NCBI RefSeq assembly: GCF_018271995.1
Contig: NZ_JAGUCO010000006.1
Location: forward strand, 186,001 to 250,000
Reading direction: 5' to 3'
Length of the DNA: 64,000 nucleotides
Source of the DNA: Carboxylicivirga linearis
Lineage (GTDB): Bacteria > Bacteroidota > Bacteroidia > Bacteroidales > Marinilabiliaceae
This document shows, piece by piece, positions 43,528 to 52,029 of this stretch. Both the position numbers and the translations under genes were made by a program. The notes beneath the pieces are model-generated. The model saw only the letters and a program-made list of their open reading frames with translations. It was not told the origin of the DNA and did no database searches. Numbering within the stretch: position 1 is the stretch's first letter; every line of letters starts with the position of its first letter.

Positions 43528-43649
43528 ACTCGAAGTTCTTTGGTTTAAGTGATAAATCAAAATTTAGCTTTGACTTCACCAATTAACAGACCAAAAGGCA
43601 TAATAGTTTGATATGATTTAATTTATGTTATTATAGTTTACATAAACAA

Positions 43650-43687
43650 TGTTCGTAATCGAACAGTAGTGTGTTCGATTACGAACA
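43650..43687. promoter_or_regulatory. Nested double palindrome between divergent genes
   Basis: A perfect 16-bp inverted repeat with a 6-nt spacer. Each arm is itself a dyad, TGTTCG-N4-CGAACA. The two dyad centres lie 22 bp apart, about two helical turns. No T tract follows in either direction, so it does not look like a terminator. It is best read as a paired operator, but the binding protein is unknown. Confidence 0.65.
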
Positions 43688-43752
43688 CAATTGTCAGCAA
43701 TAAATAATTTTTATTTTTTACTTAGTTCATGCACATATTGATTACAGACTAC

Positions 43753-43760
43753 TATTTTTG
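43753..43760 (+). promoter_or_regulatory. -7 promoter element of the DUF6452 operon
   Basis: TATTTTTG is an exact TAnnTTTG match, 39 bp before the start codon at 43799. Confidence 0.5.
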
Positions 43761-43798
43761 CATATTACCAATCATTTATTGCAACGAAATATTATAAC

Positions 43799-44296
43799 AT
43801 GCGATATATTCGAATAGTAAAGTGGCTGACTTTAATTATTGTAGCAGGTTTTTATGCCTGCACCGATACAAGTTTTTGTTTATCGAATCAACATGCCATT
43901 CAAGCTTCATTTTATTCATTATCCTCAGGAAGTGAATCCGACACCACTTTAAGAGGTGTTTATATTTGGGGTGCAGGTCGACAAGATTCACTGTTATACG
44001 ATAGTACTAATGTGAATTCAATGTTTTTACCATCTAACTTACATGCCGACAGTACTATTTTCATCATTAAGCAATCAGTATTGATTAATAATACTGTTAG
44101 ATCTGATTCTGACTTTGTTCAATTCAACTATTCACGACATTTAAATCATGTTTCGGGCGAATGTGGTATGACATATAACCTTGTGCTCGATACCGTTTAT
44201 TATACAACCAACCTTATTGATTCTGTTAGTATTGGATATGCCAACGTAAATTATGGAGAAGATGCCGAAAATGTTAAGATATTTATTCAGTATTAG
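43799..44296 (+). CDS. DUF6452 family lipoprotein
   Basis: A 165-residue protein with a signal and lipobox (FYAC). It is beta-rich, with HLNHVSGECGMTYNLVLDTVYYTTNLIDSV near the end matching the Bacteroidota DUF6452 pattern. Function unknown. Its end overlaps the start of the next gene by 26 bp, indicating co-translation. Family call by eye. Confidence 0.65.
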   Translation: MRYIRIVKWLTLIIVAGFYACTDTSFCLSNQHAIQASFYSLSSGSESDTTLRGVYIWGAGRQDSLLYDSTNVNSMFLPSNLHADSTIFIIKQSVLINNTVRSDSDFVQFNYSRHLNHVSGECGMTYNLVLDTVYYTTNLIDSVSIGYANVNYGEDAENVKIFIQY

Positions 44297-44951
44297 TTTA
44301 TTAATAACCTGTACCATTGCTTTTTCTCAAGAAACAGAAGAAGCAAACAGTTTGGAAAAACCAAGTTTTGATCCGGGTATTGCAATTGGTATCAATGTTG
44401 GCACCTTCATTGTTCCATTTTTTGAGCCCGAACGTTTAGGACTGGAAGCCACTGGCAGAATTCAGTTTAACAACAAATGGTTTGCCGTAGGAGAATTAGG
44501 TTACGAAAATGTATCGTTTGATAAAGATTCGTATGATTATGATTCGAACGGTAGCTTTCTTCGTCTGGGAGTTGATTACAATATATTTAGAGTTGAAGAA
44601 ATAGGAAACAACGATAACATCATTTTAGGATTCAGGTATGGATTTGGTGTAACAGACTATAAAAGTAACAGATACACCATCAATGATGATTATTGGGGAG
44701 ATTATGAGGGAACTGTAGGTAGTGGCACCTCCACGGCTCATTGGGGAGAATTTGTATTTGGATTACGATCTGAGATTTTCAAAAACTTTTACATGGGCTG
44801 GAGTGTCAGAGCCAGAGCTCTTTTTTACATCAACAATACACAACAATTAGAACCATATGCAATTCCGGGTTACGGAAAACGCGATAACTCAACTAACGTT
44901 TCTTTTACTTATAATCTGGAATATTATTTACCCCTTCGTAAAAAGAAATAA
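44271..44951 (+). CDS. DUF6048 family outer membrane beta-barrel protein
   Basis: About 226 residues from the ATG at 44271, chosen because it begins directly with a signal peptide (MLRYLFSISLLITCTIAFSQ). The body has alternating amphipathic strands (VGELGYENVSF ... SFLRLGVDYNIF ... IILGFRYGFGVTDY ... FVFGLRSEIFKNFYMGWSVRARALFY) and ends with a strand, typical of an 8-10 stranded outer membrane barrel. DUF6048 is commonly a neighbour of DUF6452. Function unknown. Confidence 0.65.
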   Translation: MLRYLFSISLLITCTIAFSQETEEANSLEKPSFDPGIAIGINVGTFIVPFFEPERLGLEATGRIQFNNKWFAVGELGYENVSFDKDSYDYDSNGSFLRLGVDYNIFRVEEIGNNDNIILGFRYGFGVTDYKSNRYTINDDYWGDYEGTVGSGTSTAHWGEFVFGLRSEIFKNFYMGWSVRARALFYINNTQQLEPYAIPGYGKRDNSTNVSFTYNLEYYLPLRKKK

Positions 44952-45904
44952 TGCCTATGGATGATCACATTGCCATTGAGGAATTAAAGGCCGAGATTCC
45001 AGCTGTATTAGTAGAAATTGAACAAGAAATTTCTCCACTACTTTCGTTGGGTCAGGTAGCCAATTACATTCCTGAGTTAAGCAATGTTGACTCAAACAAC
45101 TTTGGCATGGCAGTACGTTTTATCGACGGAGCTACATTTGAAACAGGAAACAGCAGAACTAACTTCTCTATACAAAGTATTTCAAAGGTTTTTAGCCTTA
45201 CCTTAGCTTTTGCCATACTTAAAGAAAATTTATGGTTCAGAGTGGGTAAAGAACCCTCAGGCAATCCATTTAATTCACTTATTCAGCTTGAAAACGAAGA
45301 TGGTAAACCTCGCAATCCATTCATTAATGCCGGAGCAATAGTTATAGCCGACATCATTTCATCGCATTTTGAAGATCCGTTAAACACAACAATAGATTTC
45401 ATTCGCGAAATTGCCATCAACAAAGAACTATCCATAAACATGGGAGTTTTACAATCTGAAAAAAACTACGGTCATCGAAATGCAGCATTAGCCCATTTTA
45501 TGAAGAGCTACAACAATATTCATTCCGATGTTGAAGATGTTTTGGATCTATACTTTGGTCATTGCTCCATTGAAATGAATTGTTTTGATTTAGCTACAGC
45601 CTTTTTATATTTGGCTAATCATGGTATCCATCCACTTACCGGAAAGGCCTATTTAAATGCCAGCCAGGCAAAAAGGCTGAATTCCTTATTGCTTACCTGT
45701 GGCACTTACGATGCTGCAGGCGAATTTGCCTATAAAGTTGGGATGCCGGGTAAAAGCGGTGTGGGCGGTGGAATTGCAGCCATAATTCCGGGAGTTCTAT
45801 CAGTGGCCGTCTGGAGTCCCGGATTAGATAATTACGGTAACTCGTTAGCCGGAGCAAAGGCTTTGGAACTTTTTACAACTAAAACCGGTATATCCATTTT
45901 TTAA
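44951..45904 (+). CDS. glsA: Glutaminase A
   Basis: A 317-residue serine-dependent glutaminase (beta-lactamase-like fold) making glutamate and ammonia from glutamine. The catalytic SxxK is S76-I-S-K79 in FSIQSISKVF, with KPRNPFINAGAIV and the C-terminal GKSGVGGGIAAIIPG also present. Its ATG shares one base with the DUF6048 stop (TAATG), so it is probably translated by coupling to that gene. Such overlap does not imply related function. Confidence 0.95.
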   Translation: MPMDDHIAIEELKAEIPAVLVEIEQEISPLLSLGQVANYIPELSNVDSNNFGMAVRFIDGATFETGNSRTNFSIQSISKVFSLTLAFAILKENLWFRVGKEPSGNPFNSLIQLENEDGKPRNPFINAGAIVIADIISSHFEDPLNTTIDFIREIAINKELSINMGVLQSEKNYGHRNAALAHFMKSYNNIHSDVEDVLDLYFGHCSIEMNCFDLATAFLYLANHGIHPLTGKAYLNASQAKRLNSLLLTCGTYDAAGEFAYKVGMPGKSGVGGGIAAIIPGVLSVAVWSPGLDNYGNSLAGAKALELFTTKTGISIF

Positions 45905-45921
45905 AATTAAAACACTAACAT

Positions 45922-46359
45922 ATGATACTCGCAAAATCATTTAAAGCAATAGGGCAATTTATATTCCGATACGGTTTAGCACTGATATTTATCTGGTTAG
46001 GTATTTTAAAATTCAAAAATTCAGAAGCTGATTACCTGAAAGATATCCTTCAAAACTCTTCAATGTTTAGCTGGATGCTGAAGTATGTTACTTCTTACAC
46101 CTTCTCATTGATAATTGCCTATCTGCAAATTGGCATTGGAATATTATTAGCAATTAAACCCGTTGCAAAAAAGCTTTCGTTAGTAGGCGGTTTACTTGCT
46201 GTATTAGTATTGGGAATTAGCGTATTAACTTTGTTCACATCGGGATATGTGTGGCAAACCGGATACGGATTTCCTGAATTATCAAAAGTGGGACAAAGTA
46301 TTTTAAAGGATTTACTATTATTTGGAGCAGCCGCCTGGTGTGTAGGCGATTCATTATAA
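45922..46359 (+). CDS. DUF417 (YkgB-like) membrane protein
   Basis: A 145-residue membrane protein with four predicted helices. RYGLALIFIWLGILKFKNSEADYL at the start and the later LQIGIGILLAIKP match the DUF417/YkgB family. Function unknown; homologues have been linked to chloramine stress in E. coli (RclC). It lies 17 bp after glsA. Confidence 0.75.
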   Translation: MILAKSFKAIGQFIFRYGLALIFIWLGILKFKNSEADYLKDILQNSSMFSWMLKYVTSYTFSLIIAYLQIGIGILLAIKPVAKKLSLVGGLLAVLVLGISVLTLFTSGYVWQTGYGFPELSKVGQSILKDLLLFGAAAWCVGDSL

Positions 46360-46368
46360 AAAATAATT

Positions 46369-46947
46369 ATGGGTGATATTTGTGTTTTTTGCGCGTCGAG
46401 TGCTAAAGTAGATCAGAGCTATCTGGAGGAAGCTTATTTGTTAGGCGAAGTTTTGGTTGAAAACGGATACGGACTTAAATATGGTGGAGGTGCTGTGGGT
46501 TCGATGGGAGCCGTTGCTAATAAAGTACTTGAATTGAATGGCAGAGTAACAGGTGTTATCCCGTATTTTATGGTTCAGGTTGAATGGGAACACAAAGGGG
46601 TTGAGAATATGATTCATGTGGAAACCATGGCCGAACGCAAAGAGTTGCTGATAAAAGACATAGAAGCAATAGTAGTACTTCCAGGGGGAACCGGAACATT
46701 GGAAGAATTATTTGAAGTTCTGTCATTAAAGAAACTGGGGCAATTTACGCAGCCTGTCATTCTGGTCAATACCAATGGTTATTTCAATGCCTTAAATGAT
46801 TTTCTGAACAAAATGATTGATGAGAAATTTATGCGACCCGAACATGGCGAATTATGGCATATAGTAGACTCTGTTAAAGAAATTCCGGAGGCATTAAAAA
46901 ACATTCCTGACTGGGATGAGGATGCCCTAAAATTTGCAGCCGTTTAG
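46369..46947 (+). CDS. LOG family protein (TIGR00730-type)
   Basis: A 192-residue Rossmann-fold protein. It has CVFCASSAKV at the start, YGGGAVGSMGAVA, and the family signature PGGTGTLEELFEVLS, the catalytic loop of cytokinin-activating LOG and related nucleoside 5'-monophosphate phosphoribohydrolases. It would release the base from a nucleotide in the cytoplasm. Physiological role in this organism unknown. Confidence 0.92.
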   Translation: MGDICVFCASSAKVDQSYLEEAYLLGEVLVENGYGLKYGGGAVGSMGAVANKVLELNGRVTGVIPYFMVQVEWEHKGVENMIHVETMAERKELLIKDIEAIVVLPGGTGTLEELFEVLSLKKLGQFTQPVILVNTNGYFNALNDFLNKMIDEKFMRPEHGELWHIVDSVKEIPEALKNIPDWDEDALKFAAV

Positions 46948-46961
46948 TAAGACTTTTTATA

Positions 46962-46969
46962 TACTTTTG
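46962..46969 (+). promoter_or_regulatory. -7 promoter element of the DUF4271-hemD unit
   Basis: TACTTTTG is an exact TAnnTTTG match, 21 bp before the start codon at 46991. Confidence 0.55.
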
Positions 46970-46990
46970 TAGCAAAGCGAAAGACTTTTT

Positions 46991-48067
46991 ATGATTCAAC
47001 AGGACACAACTAAAGCAAAATTACCCAGCCAGCAACTGAACGTTGGAGAAATTGATGTTTCTTCTTCTCAGTTACGTACACCTGTCCTGCAAATTGAAAA
47101 TGAAACACCCAGGCATTTGATCCAGCAACAGCAGGTGTTTGTAAAACCCAAAGTAAGCTATCAAAAGCTATCGCATAAAGATTCTATTTACTTAAATCTT
47201 CTGCCATCCGAATCGGATAATATTTTTGATTCAGAACTGAGCTTCGAAACCGAACAACCTGTTAAGGAAATCATTAAAAAAGAAGAAGCATCATCAGAAA
47301 ATAAAAAGGTAAAAAATATTGAAAACAAAAGTGTTGAAGTTCAAGAATCACAACCAGACACCATCGAAACCATTACGGTGGCACCCATTCCTACACCCAT
47401 CAAAATAAGATCTACCAACCAGTTTGAAGGATCAAAAGACTGGCTTTCCGGATTTATAGTGTTAGCCATTTTAATAGCAGGAGTGGTTAAAGTTACTTCA
47501 GGCAAATACCTGAACGACATTTTTTCATCCATCCGCTATCAGCAATCAGCATTTAAATTATTCTCCACTTTAAACCTGCAAAACCAAAAGCCGGGTTGGG
47601 CTTTGTCTTTTCTGTTTATCTTAAGTACATCGTTGCTTATTTTTGAATATACCCTGGTTATGGGTCGTCAGCCAGAAGAAATATCACACTTTTTATTTTT
47701 GGCTGGTATTTTTGGAGGAATTATTTTATACGCATTTTTAAAAAGAACTACCTATCAACTGGTTGGGTATATTTTCGACACCCTAACTGATACTAAATCC
47801 TACTTATTTAATGCCGAATTGTTAAATAAAGCTTTTAGTGTAAGTATTCTTCCTATTATATCTATTGTTCCATTTGTAGATCAGGCTACAGCAACCCTCT
47901 TACTTAAAGTAGGTTTAGTTCTATTTGTACTGATGTATCTGGTGCAATTGTTAAGGGGTGTTAAAATTATTTTACGCTCCCCGCTTTCAATATATTATAT
48001 GTTTTTGTACTTTTGTGCGCTAGAAATTTTGCCCTTAGCTATTCTAATTAAGATTTTAATCTTATAG
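46991..48067 (+). CDS. DUF4271 membrane protein
   Basis: A 358-residue protein with a long, polar, low-complexity N-terminal half (residues 1-150, Lys/Glu/Gln-rich) and a C-terminal half of six or seven hydrophobic helices. GGIILYAFLKRTTYQLVGYIFDT and the ending FYFCALEILPLAILIK match the Bacteroidota-specific DUF4271 family, usually found directly upstream of uroporphyrinogen-III synthase. Function unknown. The next gene begins within 50 bp. Confidence 0.8.
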   Translation: MIQQDTTKAKLPSQQLNVGEIDVSSSQLRTPVLQIENETPRHLIQQQQVFVKPKVSYQKLSHKDSIYLNLLPSESDNIFDSELSFETEQPVKEIIKKEEASSENKKVKNIENKSVEVQESQPDTIETITVAPIPTPIKIRSTNQFEGSKDWLSGFIVLAILIAGVVKVTSGKYLNDIFSSIRYQQSAFKLFSTLNLQNQKPGWALSFLFILSTSLLIFEYTLVMGRQPEEISHFLFLAGIFGGIILYAFLKRTTYQLVGYIFDTLTDTKSYLFNAELLNKAFSVSILPIISIVPFVDQATATLLLKVGLVLFVLMYLVQLLRGVKIILRSPLSIYYMFLYFCALEILPLAILIKILIL

Positions 48068-48115
48068 GGTTAATGCAAGAGGACAAAGGTGTAGTTGAAT
48101 TTAAATATAAGAACA

Positions 48116-48868
48116 TTGAAGATAAAAAGAATACTGGTTTCTCAGCCAAAACCTTCAACGCCCAAGTCGCCATACTTTGATTTGGCAGACAAAAGCAATG
48201 TGAAAATCGACTTCCGACCATTTATTCAAGTAGAAGCTGTTCCTGCAAAAGAATTCAGAACTCAAAAGGTTAACATTCTTGATCATACGGCGGTAATTTT
48301 TACCAGTCGTACGGCTATCGATCATTATTTCAGGATTGCAGAAGAAATGCGTATTACGATTCCCGATACAATGAAGTATTTTTGTATCTCAGAAGCCACT
48401 GCATTTTATCTTCAAAAGTATATTGTTTATCGTAAGCGTAAGATTTTCCATTCTACAGGTAAATTTGTTGATTTAGTTGATGTGGTGAAAAAGCACAAGG
48501 ATGAGACATACCTTGTACCTCTTTCAGATATTCATAAGCAAGAAATTCCAACTTTATTGAACAAGGCTAAAATCAAATACACTAAAGCTATTTTGTACCG
48601 AACAGTAAGTAGTGATTTGAGCGACTTGAAAGATGTAAATTACGATATTTTGGTATTCTTCAGCCCATCAGGAATTGCTTCTTTATTACAGAACTTCCCT
48701 AATTTTGAGCAGAACGAAACTAAAATAGCATCTTTCGGACCAGCAACCGCCAAAGCTGTTAAAGATGCCGGTTTACGATTGGATATTCAGGCTCCAATGC
48801 CTCAGGCTCCATCAATGACAATGGCTCTTGAACAATTTATTAAGCAGTTCAATAAAGGTCAGAAATAA
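48116..48868 (+). CDS. hemD: Uroporphyrinogen-III synthase
   Basis: About 250 residues, making uroporphyrinogen III from hydroxymethylbilane for heme. Recognisable parts are ILVSQPKP near the start, the central SRTAIDHYF, and FFSPSGIASLL with SFGPATAKAV near the end. There is no in-frame ATG at a sensible position. TTG at 48116 gives a start MKIKRILVSQPKP, typical of the family; TTG at 48095 would add seven residues. An ATG at 48073 is in a different frame and stops at 48180. It lies between DUF4271 and rnpA. Confidence 0.85.
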   Translation: MKIKRILVSQPKPSTPKSPYFDLADKSNVKIDFRPFIQVEAVPAKEFRTQKVNILDHTAVIFTSRTAIDHYFRIAEEMRITIPDTMKYFCISEATAFYLQKYIVYRKRKIFHSTGKFVDLVDVVKKHKDETYLVPLSDIHKQEIPTLLNKAKIKYTKAILYRTVSSDLSDLKDVNYDILVFFSPSGIASLLQNFPNFEQNETKIASFGPATAKAVKDAGLRLDIQAPMPQAPSMTMALEQFIKQFNKGQK

Positions 48869-48944
48869 AAATATTTCCCTTCATTTGGGAGAACATCCTT
48901 CTTGCCATTGGTAAGGAGGATTGTTTTTTTAAGCACCAATACGG

Positions 48945-49349
48945 ATGACAACACAGCGTAACACCTTTAGCAAAAACGAACGGCTTTGTAGCAGAAAAAC
49001 CATACAACAGCTGTTTGATGAAGGTACCTCGTTTACCCGCTACCCATTCAGGGTTACCATCCTGCCCATTACTGATGAAGAAGCCGCCCCTGTGCAGGTT
49101 TTAGTTTCAGTTTCGAAAAGAAAATTCAAGCGAGCCAATAAACGCAACTGGATTAAACGACGAATAAGAGAAGCCTACCGGTTAAACAAACACGAGGCAA
49201 TACAGGTTTTATCAGAAAAAAATATCAAATTAGCTGTTTCTTTTGTTTATATCCCAAGCGAGATACTCGATTATGCAATTATTGAAAAAAACATAAAAAA
49301 GGCGCTGAAACAGGTAATTTCAAAAATTCTGCCTGATGACAAGCATTAA
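48945..49349 (+). CDS. rnpA: Ribonuclease P protein component
   Basis: A 134-residue basic protein that helps the RNase P RNA to cut tRNA precursors. It begins with [17 protein letters not shown] and carries the family signature around [26 protein letters not shown]. Its last 14 bp overlap the start of yidD, an arrangement common in many bacteria. Confidence 0.95.
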   Translation: MTTQRNTFSKNERLCSRKTIQQLFDEGTSFTRYPFRVTILPITDEEAAPVQVLVSVSKRKFKRANKRNWIKRRIREAYRLNKHEAIQVLSEKNIKLAVSFVYIPSEILDYAIIEKNIKKALKQVISKILPDDKH

Positions 49350-49599
49350 ATCATTTTTTAATAACGTATTAAAGCTTTTGCGCGACGGCATCGTGGCTTT
49401 ACTGATTATTCCAGTAAAGCTCTATCAGTGGTTTCTTTCGCCCTGGTTGGGTGCATCGTGCCGCTACACGCCTACCTGCTCGGCATACACCATTGAAGCC
49501 TTAAAAAAGCACGGACCTATAAAAGGACTTTGGCTTTCGATAAAACGCATAATCAGTTGTAACCCATGGGGTGGTCATGGCCATGATCCGGTACCCTGA
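49336..49599 (+). CDS. yidD: Membrane protein insertion efficiency factor YidD
   Basis: An 87-residue protein with an amphipathic N-terminal helix and the conserved [27 protein letters not shown] section, followed by [13 protein letters not shown] at the end. It helps the YidC/Sec machinery to insert membrane proteins. It overlaps rnpA by 14 bp. Confidence 0.95.
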   Translation: MTSIKSFFNNVLKLLRDGIVALLIIPVKLYQWFLSPWLGASCRYTPTCSAYTIEALKKHGPIKGLWLSIKRIISCNPWGGHGHDPVP

Positions 49600-49800
49600 T
49601 TCCAATTATTAATGATTAATTGTATTTGGTTAATGCGGAGGACATAGTTTTTTAATTTATCCACTAATTACGCGAATTCTGTCTCTAGAAAACCGTTCTT
49701 TATGTGTTTATCAATGTAAATATCTCTCCTACCCATTCCTGTTTCAGAACAAAAACATACTTTTAAGCGTAATAGCTAAATCAAATTAAAATTAACAATC

Positions 49801-50244
49801 ATGAAAAATCTGATGTTACTGTTTATTGCAGTTACTTTTACTTCGCTGAGCTATAGCCAAAAAAGCGATAAAATTATCGGAACCTGGATTACACAAGACG
49901 GAGATTCAAAAATTACCATCGAAAAAAACAGCGATGGTACTTTCGACGGTAAAATAATATGGCTGAAAGAGCCTAATCGTGAAAACGGGGAAGCAAAGCT
50001 GGATGATAAAAATCCGGATGAAAAACTACAAAGTCGCCCCATTAAGGGACTGGAAATATTACAAGGTTTTACCTACGACGAAGATGATAAAGAATGGGTA
50101 GATGGTACCATTTACGACCCTAAAAGCGGAAGCACCTACAAATGCCTGATGTGGTTCGACGACGACCCCAATACCTTAATGGTTAAAGGGTACATAGGAG
50201 TTTCGATAATTGGTAAAAAAGTACAGTGGAAACGCGCCGGATAA
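49801..50244 (+). CDS. DUF2147 secreted protein
   Basis: A 147-residue protein with a signal peptide (residues 1-19, ending SYSQ) and a lipocalin-like DUF2147 domain: IIGTWITQDGDSKITIEK, FDGKIIWLKEP, then GFTYDEDDKEWVDGTIYDPKSG and LMVKGYIG. Function unknown, secreted to the periplasm. A strong terminator follows. Confidence 0.88.
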   Translation: MKNLMLLFIAVTFTSLSYSQKSDKIIGTWITQDGDSKITIEKNSDGTFDGKIIWLKEPNRENGEAKLDDKNPDEKLQSRPIKGLEILQGFTYDEDDKEWVDGTIYDPKSGSTYKCLMWFDDDPNTLMVKGYIGVSIIGKKVQWKRAG

Positions 50245-50271
50245 AATAGATTATTGAATATTACACCTCTT

Positions 50272-50295
50272 AACTCCTGCCAGATGGCAGGAGTT
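50272..50295 (+). terminator. DUF2147 gene terminator
   Basis: Perfect 11-bp arms AACTCCTGCCA / TGGCAGGAGTT, 2-nt loop, then TTTTTT. Confidence 0.85.
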
Positions 50296-50305
50296 TTTTT
50301 TGAAT

Positions 50306-50354
50306 TAAGGAACGGTTCTCTATAAGCAAAGTGCTTATAGAGAACCGTTCCTTA
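50306..50354. repeat. 23-bp perfect inverted repeat with 3-nt loop
   Basis: Arms TAAGGAACGGTTCTCTATAAGCA and its exact complement, spacer AAG. It forms one of the most stable hairpins in the window and is directly downstream of a complete terminator. There is no ORF nearby. Identity of the element is unknown. Confidence 0.7.
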
Positions 50355-50428
50355 TTTTAACTTATACACCTCTAGTGTTGGTCTAATCTTAAGAATAGGA
50401 TGACATAACAGACTCTTGCGTAAAATTT

Positions 50429-50465
50429 CCCTCTCCAAATTGGAGAGGGTTAGGGTGAGGTTTTA
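50429..50465. repeat. Palindromic REP-like element
   Basis: CCCTCTCCAA A TTGGAGAGGG, a perfect palindrome, followed by TTAGGGTGAGGTTTT. I recall similar palindrome-plus-TTAGGGTGAGG sequences in intergenic DNA of several bacteria, which suggests a dispersed repeat. The assignment rests on recollection. Confidence 0.5.
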
Positions 50466-50591
50466 AAACAACAAAGCCAGTAGCCAGAGGCCTTCAGCTA
50501 AAAGCTATGGAGTGGAAGTATTGTATATTTCCTCCACCTTACTTAACTTATAGCTTACAAGTTTTATCTTTAAACTTTAATCAATACTCAC

Positions 50592-51959
50592 ATGAATCTG
50601 AAAAGTATTAATCCGGCTACTAATGAAATAATCAGAGAATACGAAGAATTTCACTGGGATGATGTTGACGAGGCAGTAGAAGCCAATTACACAGCTTTTA
50701 AAAGTTGGAGAAAAGTTCCCTTCTCAAAAAGGAGCGATTTACTATTAAAAGCAACACAAGTACTTCGTGATAAAACCGAGGGGCTTGCTTTTAACATCAC
50801 CGTTGAGATGGGTAAAAATATAAAAGAAGCCCGGGCCGAAATAGAAAAATGCGCTTGGGTGTGCGAGTACTATGCCCAAAATGGTGAAGCCTTTCTAAAG
50901 CGTGAGATGATTGAAACAGATGCCAGCGAATGTTTCACCTCCTTTCAGCCCCTTGGACCCGTACTGGCTATAATGCCATGGAATTTTCCTTTCTGGCAGG
51001 TTTTCCGATTTGCTGCTCCTGCTCTGATGGCGGGTAACACTTGTCTGTTAAAACATGCCTCCAATGTTCCGGGATGCGCATTGGCTATTGAAGAAATTTT
51101 TAAAGAAGCCGGATACCCCGATCATGTTTTCCGATCGTTATTAGTGAGAAATGATAAGATGGAACGCATCATAGCCGATAAGCGGATAAAAGCTGTTACC
51201 TTAACCGGGAGTACCCCCGCAGGTAAAGCAGTGGCAGCAACAGCCGGAAAACAGCTTAAAAAATGCGTTCTCGAGCTGGGTGGAAGCGATCCGTATATCA
51301 TTATGGAAGATGCTGATTTAAGCAAAGCAGCCGATGCCTGTGTGGCAGGGCGAATTTTAAATGCCGGACAAAGCTGTATTGGGGCCAAACGCTTTATTGT
51401 AACAGAAGCTATTTACAATCCTTTTATCGAAGCTTTTACTGACAGAATGCGGGCCGTAACTTTAGGCGATCCGTTTGATGAGAAGAAAAATATGGGCCCA
51501 CTGGCTCGTCATAATCTCAGAGATGATTTACACCGACAGGTAGAAAATAGTGTGGCTAAAGGAGCAAAAATTCTTACAGGCGGATATGTCCCTCAACGCG
51601 ATGGAGCCTACTATCCGGCAACTGTTTTAGCTGATGTTGTGCCGGGTATGCCTGCCTATCACGAAGAGTTATTCGGTCCTGTGGCATCTGTATTAAAAGC
51701 CAAAGACGAAGAGGAAGCCATTCACCTGGCTAATGATAGTGTTTTTGGTTTAGGAGCCGCTATCTTTACGCAGGATCTGGAGCGCGGAAAAAGAATAGCC
51801 GAATACGAGATTGAAGCAGGGTGCTGCTTTGTTAACGATTTCGTTCGGTCCGATCCCCGAATTCCGTTTGGCGGAATTAAAGAAAGTGGCTTTGGTCGCG
51901 AATTATCGCATTACGGCATAAAAGAGTTTGTTAATATTAAAGGTGTTTGGGTTAAATAA
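50592..51959 (+). CDS. NAD(P)-dependent aldehyde dehydrogenase, succinate-semialdehyde dehydrogenase-like
   Basis: A 455-residue ALDH with the catalytic Cys262 in AGQSCIGAKRF and the Glu in VLELGGSDPYIIMEDAD. The N-terminal IMPWNFPFWQVFRFAAPALMAGN is the coenzyme and substrate site. The lengths and motifs match the succinate-semialdehyde dehydrogenase (Sad/YneI) group, but substrate choice among aldehydes is not certain. No gab operon partner is next to it. Confidence 0.85.
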   Translation: MNLKSINPATNEIIREYEEFHWDDVDEAVEANYTAFKSWRKVPFSKRSDLLLKATQVLRDKTEGLAFNITVEMGKNIKEARAEIEKCAWVCEYYAQNGEAFLKREMIETDASECFTSFQPLGPVLAIMPWNFPFWQVFRFAAPALMAGNTCLLKHASNVPGCALAIEEIFKEAGYPDHVFRSLLVRNDKMERIIADKRIKAVTLTGSTPAGKAVAATAGKQLKKCVLELGGSDPYIIMEDADLSKAADACVAGRILNAGQSCIGAKRFIVTEAIYNPFIEAFTDRMRAVTLGDPFDEKKNMGPLARHNLRDDLHRQVENSVAKGAKILTGGYVPQRDGAYYPATVLADVVPGMPAYHEELFGPVASVLKAKDEEEAIHLANDSVFGLGAAIFTQDLERGKRIAEYEIEAGCCFVNDFVRSDPRIPFGGIKESGFGRELSHYGIKEFVNIKGVWVK

Positions 51960-52029
51960 TTGACATTAGATAATATGCAAATAAACTTCTGCCTACTGCC
52001 TAAAAATCTAATAAACTATCTTTAAATAA

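Larger units (their letters stand above)
50245..50591. other. Repeat-rich intergenic region
   Basis: A 347-base stretch with no gene. It holds a terminator (50272-50295), a 23-bp perfect inverted repeat (50306-50354) and a REP-like palindrome (50429-50465), each listed separately. The rest, up to the aldehyde dehydrogenase start, is AT-rich with no feature I can name. Confidence 0.6.
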
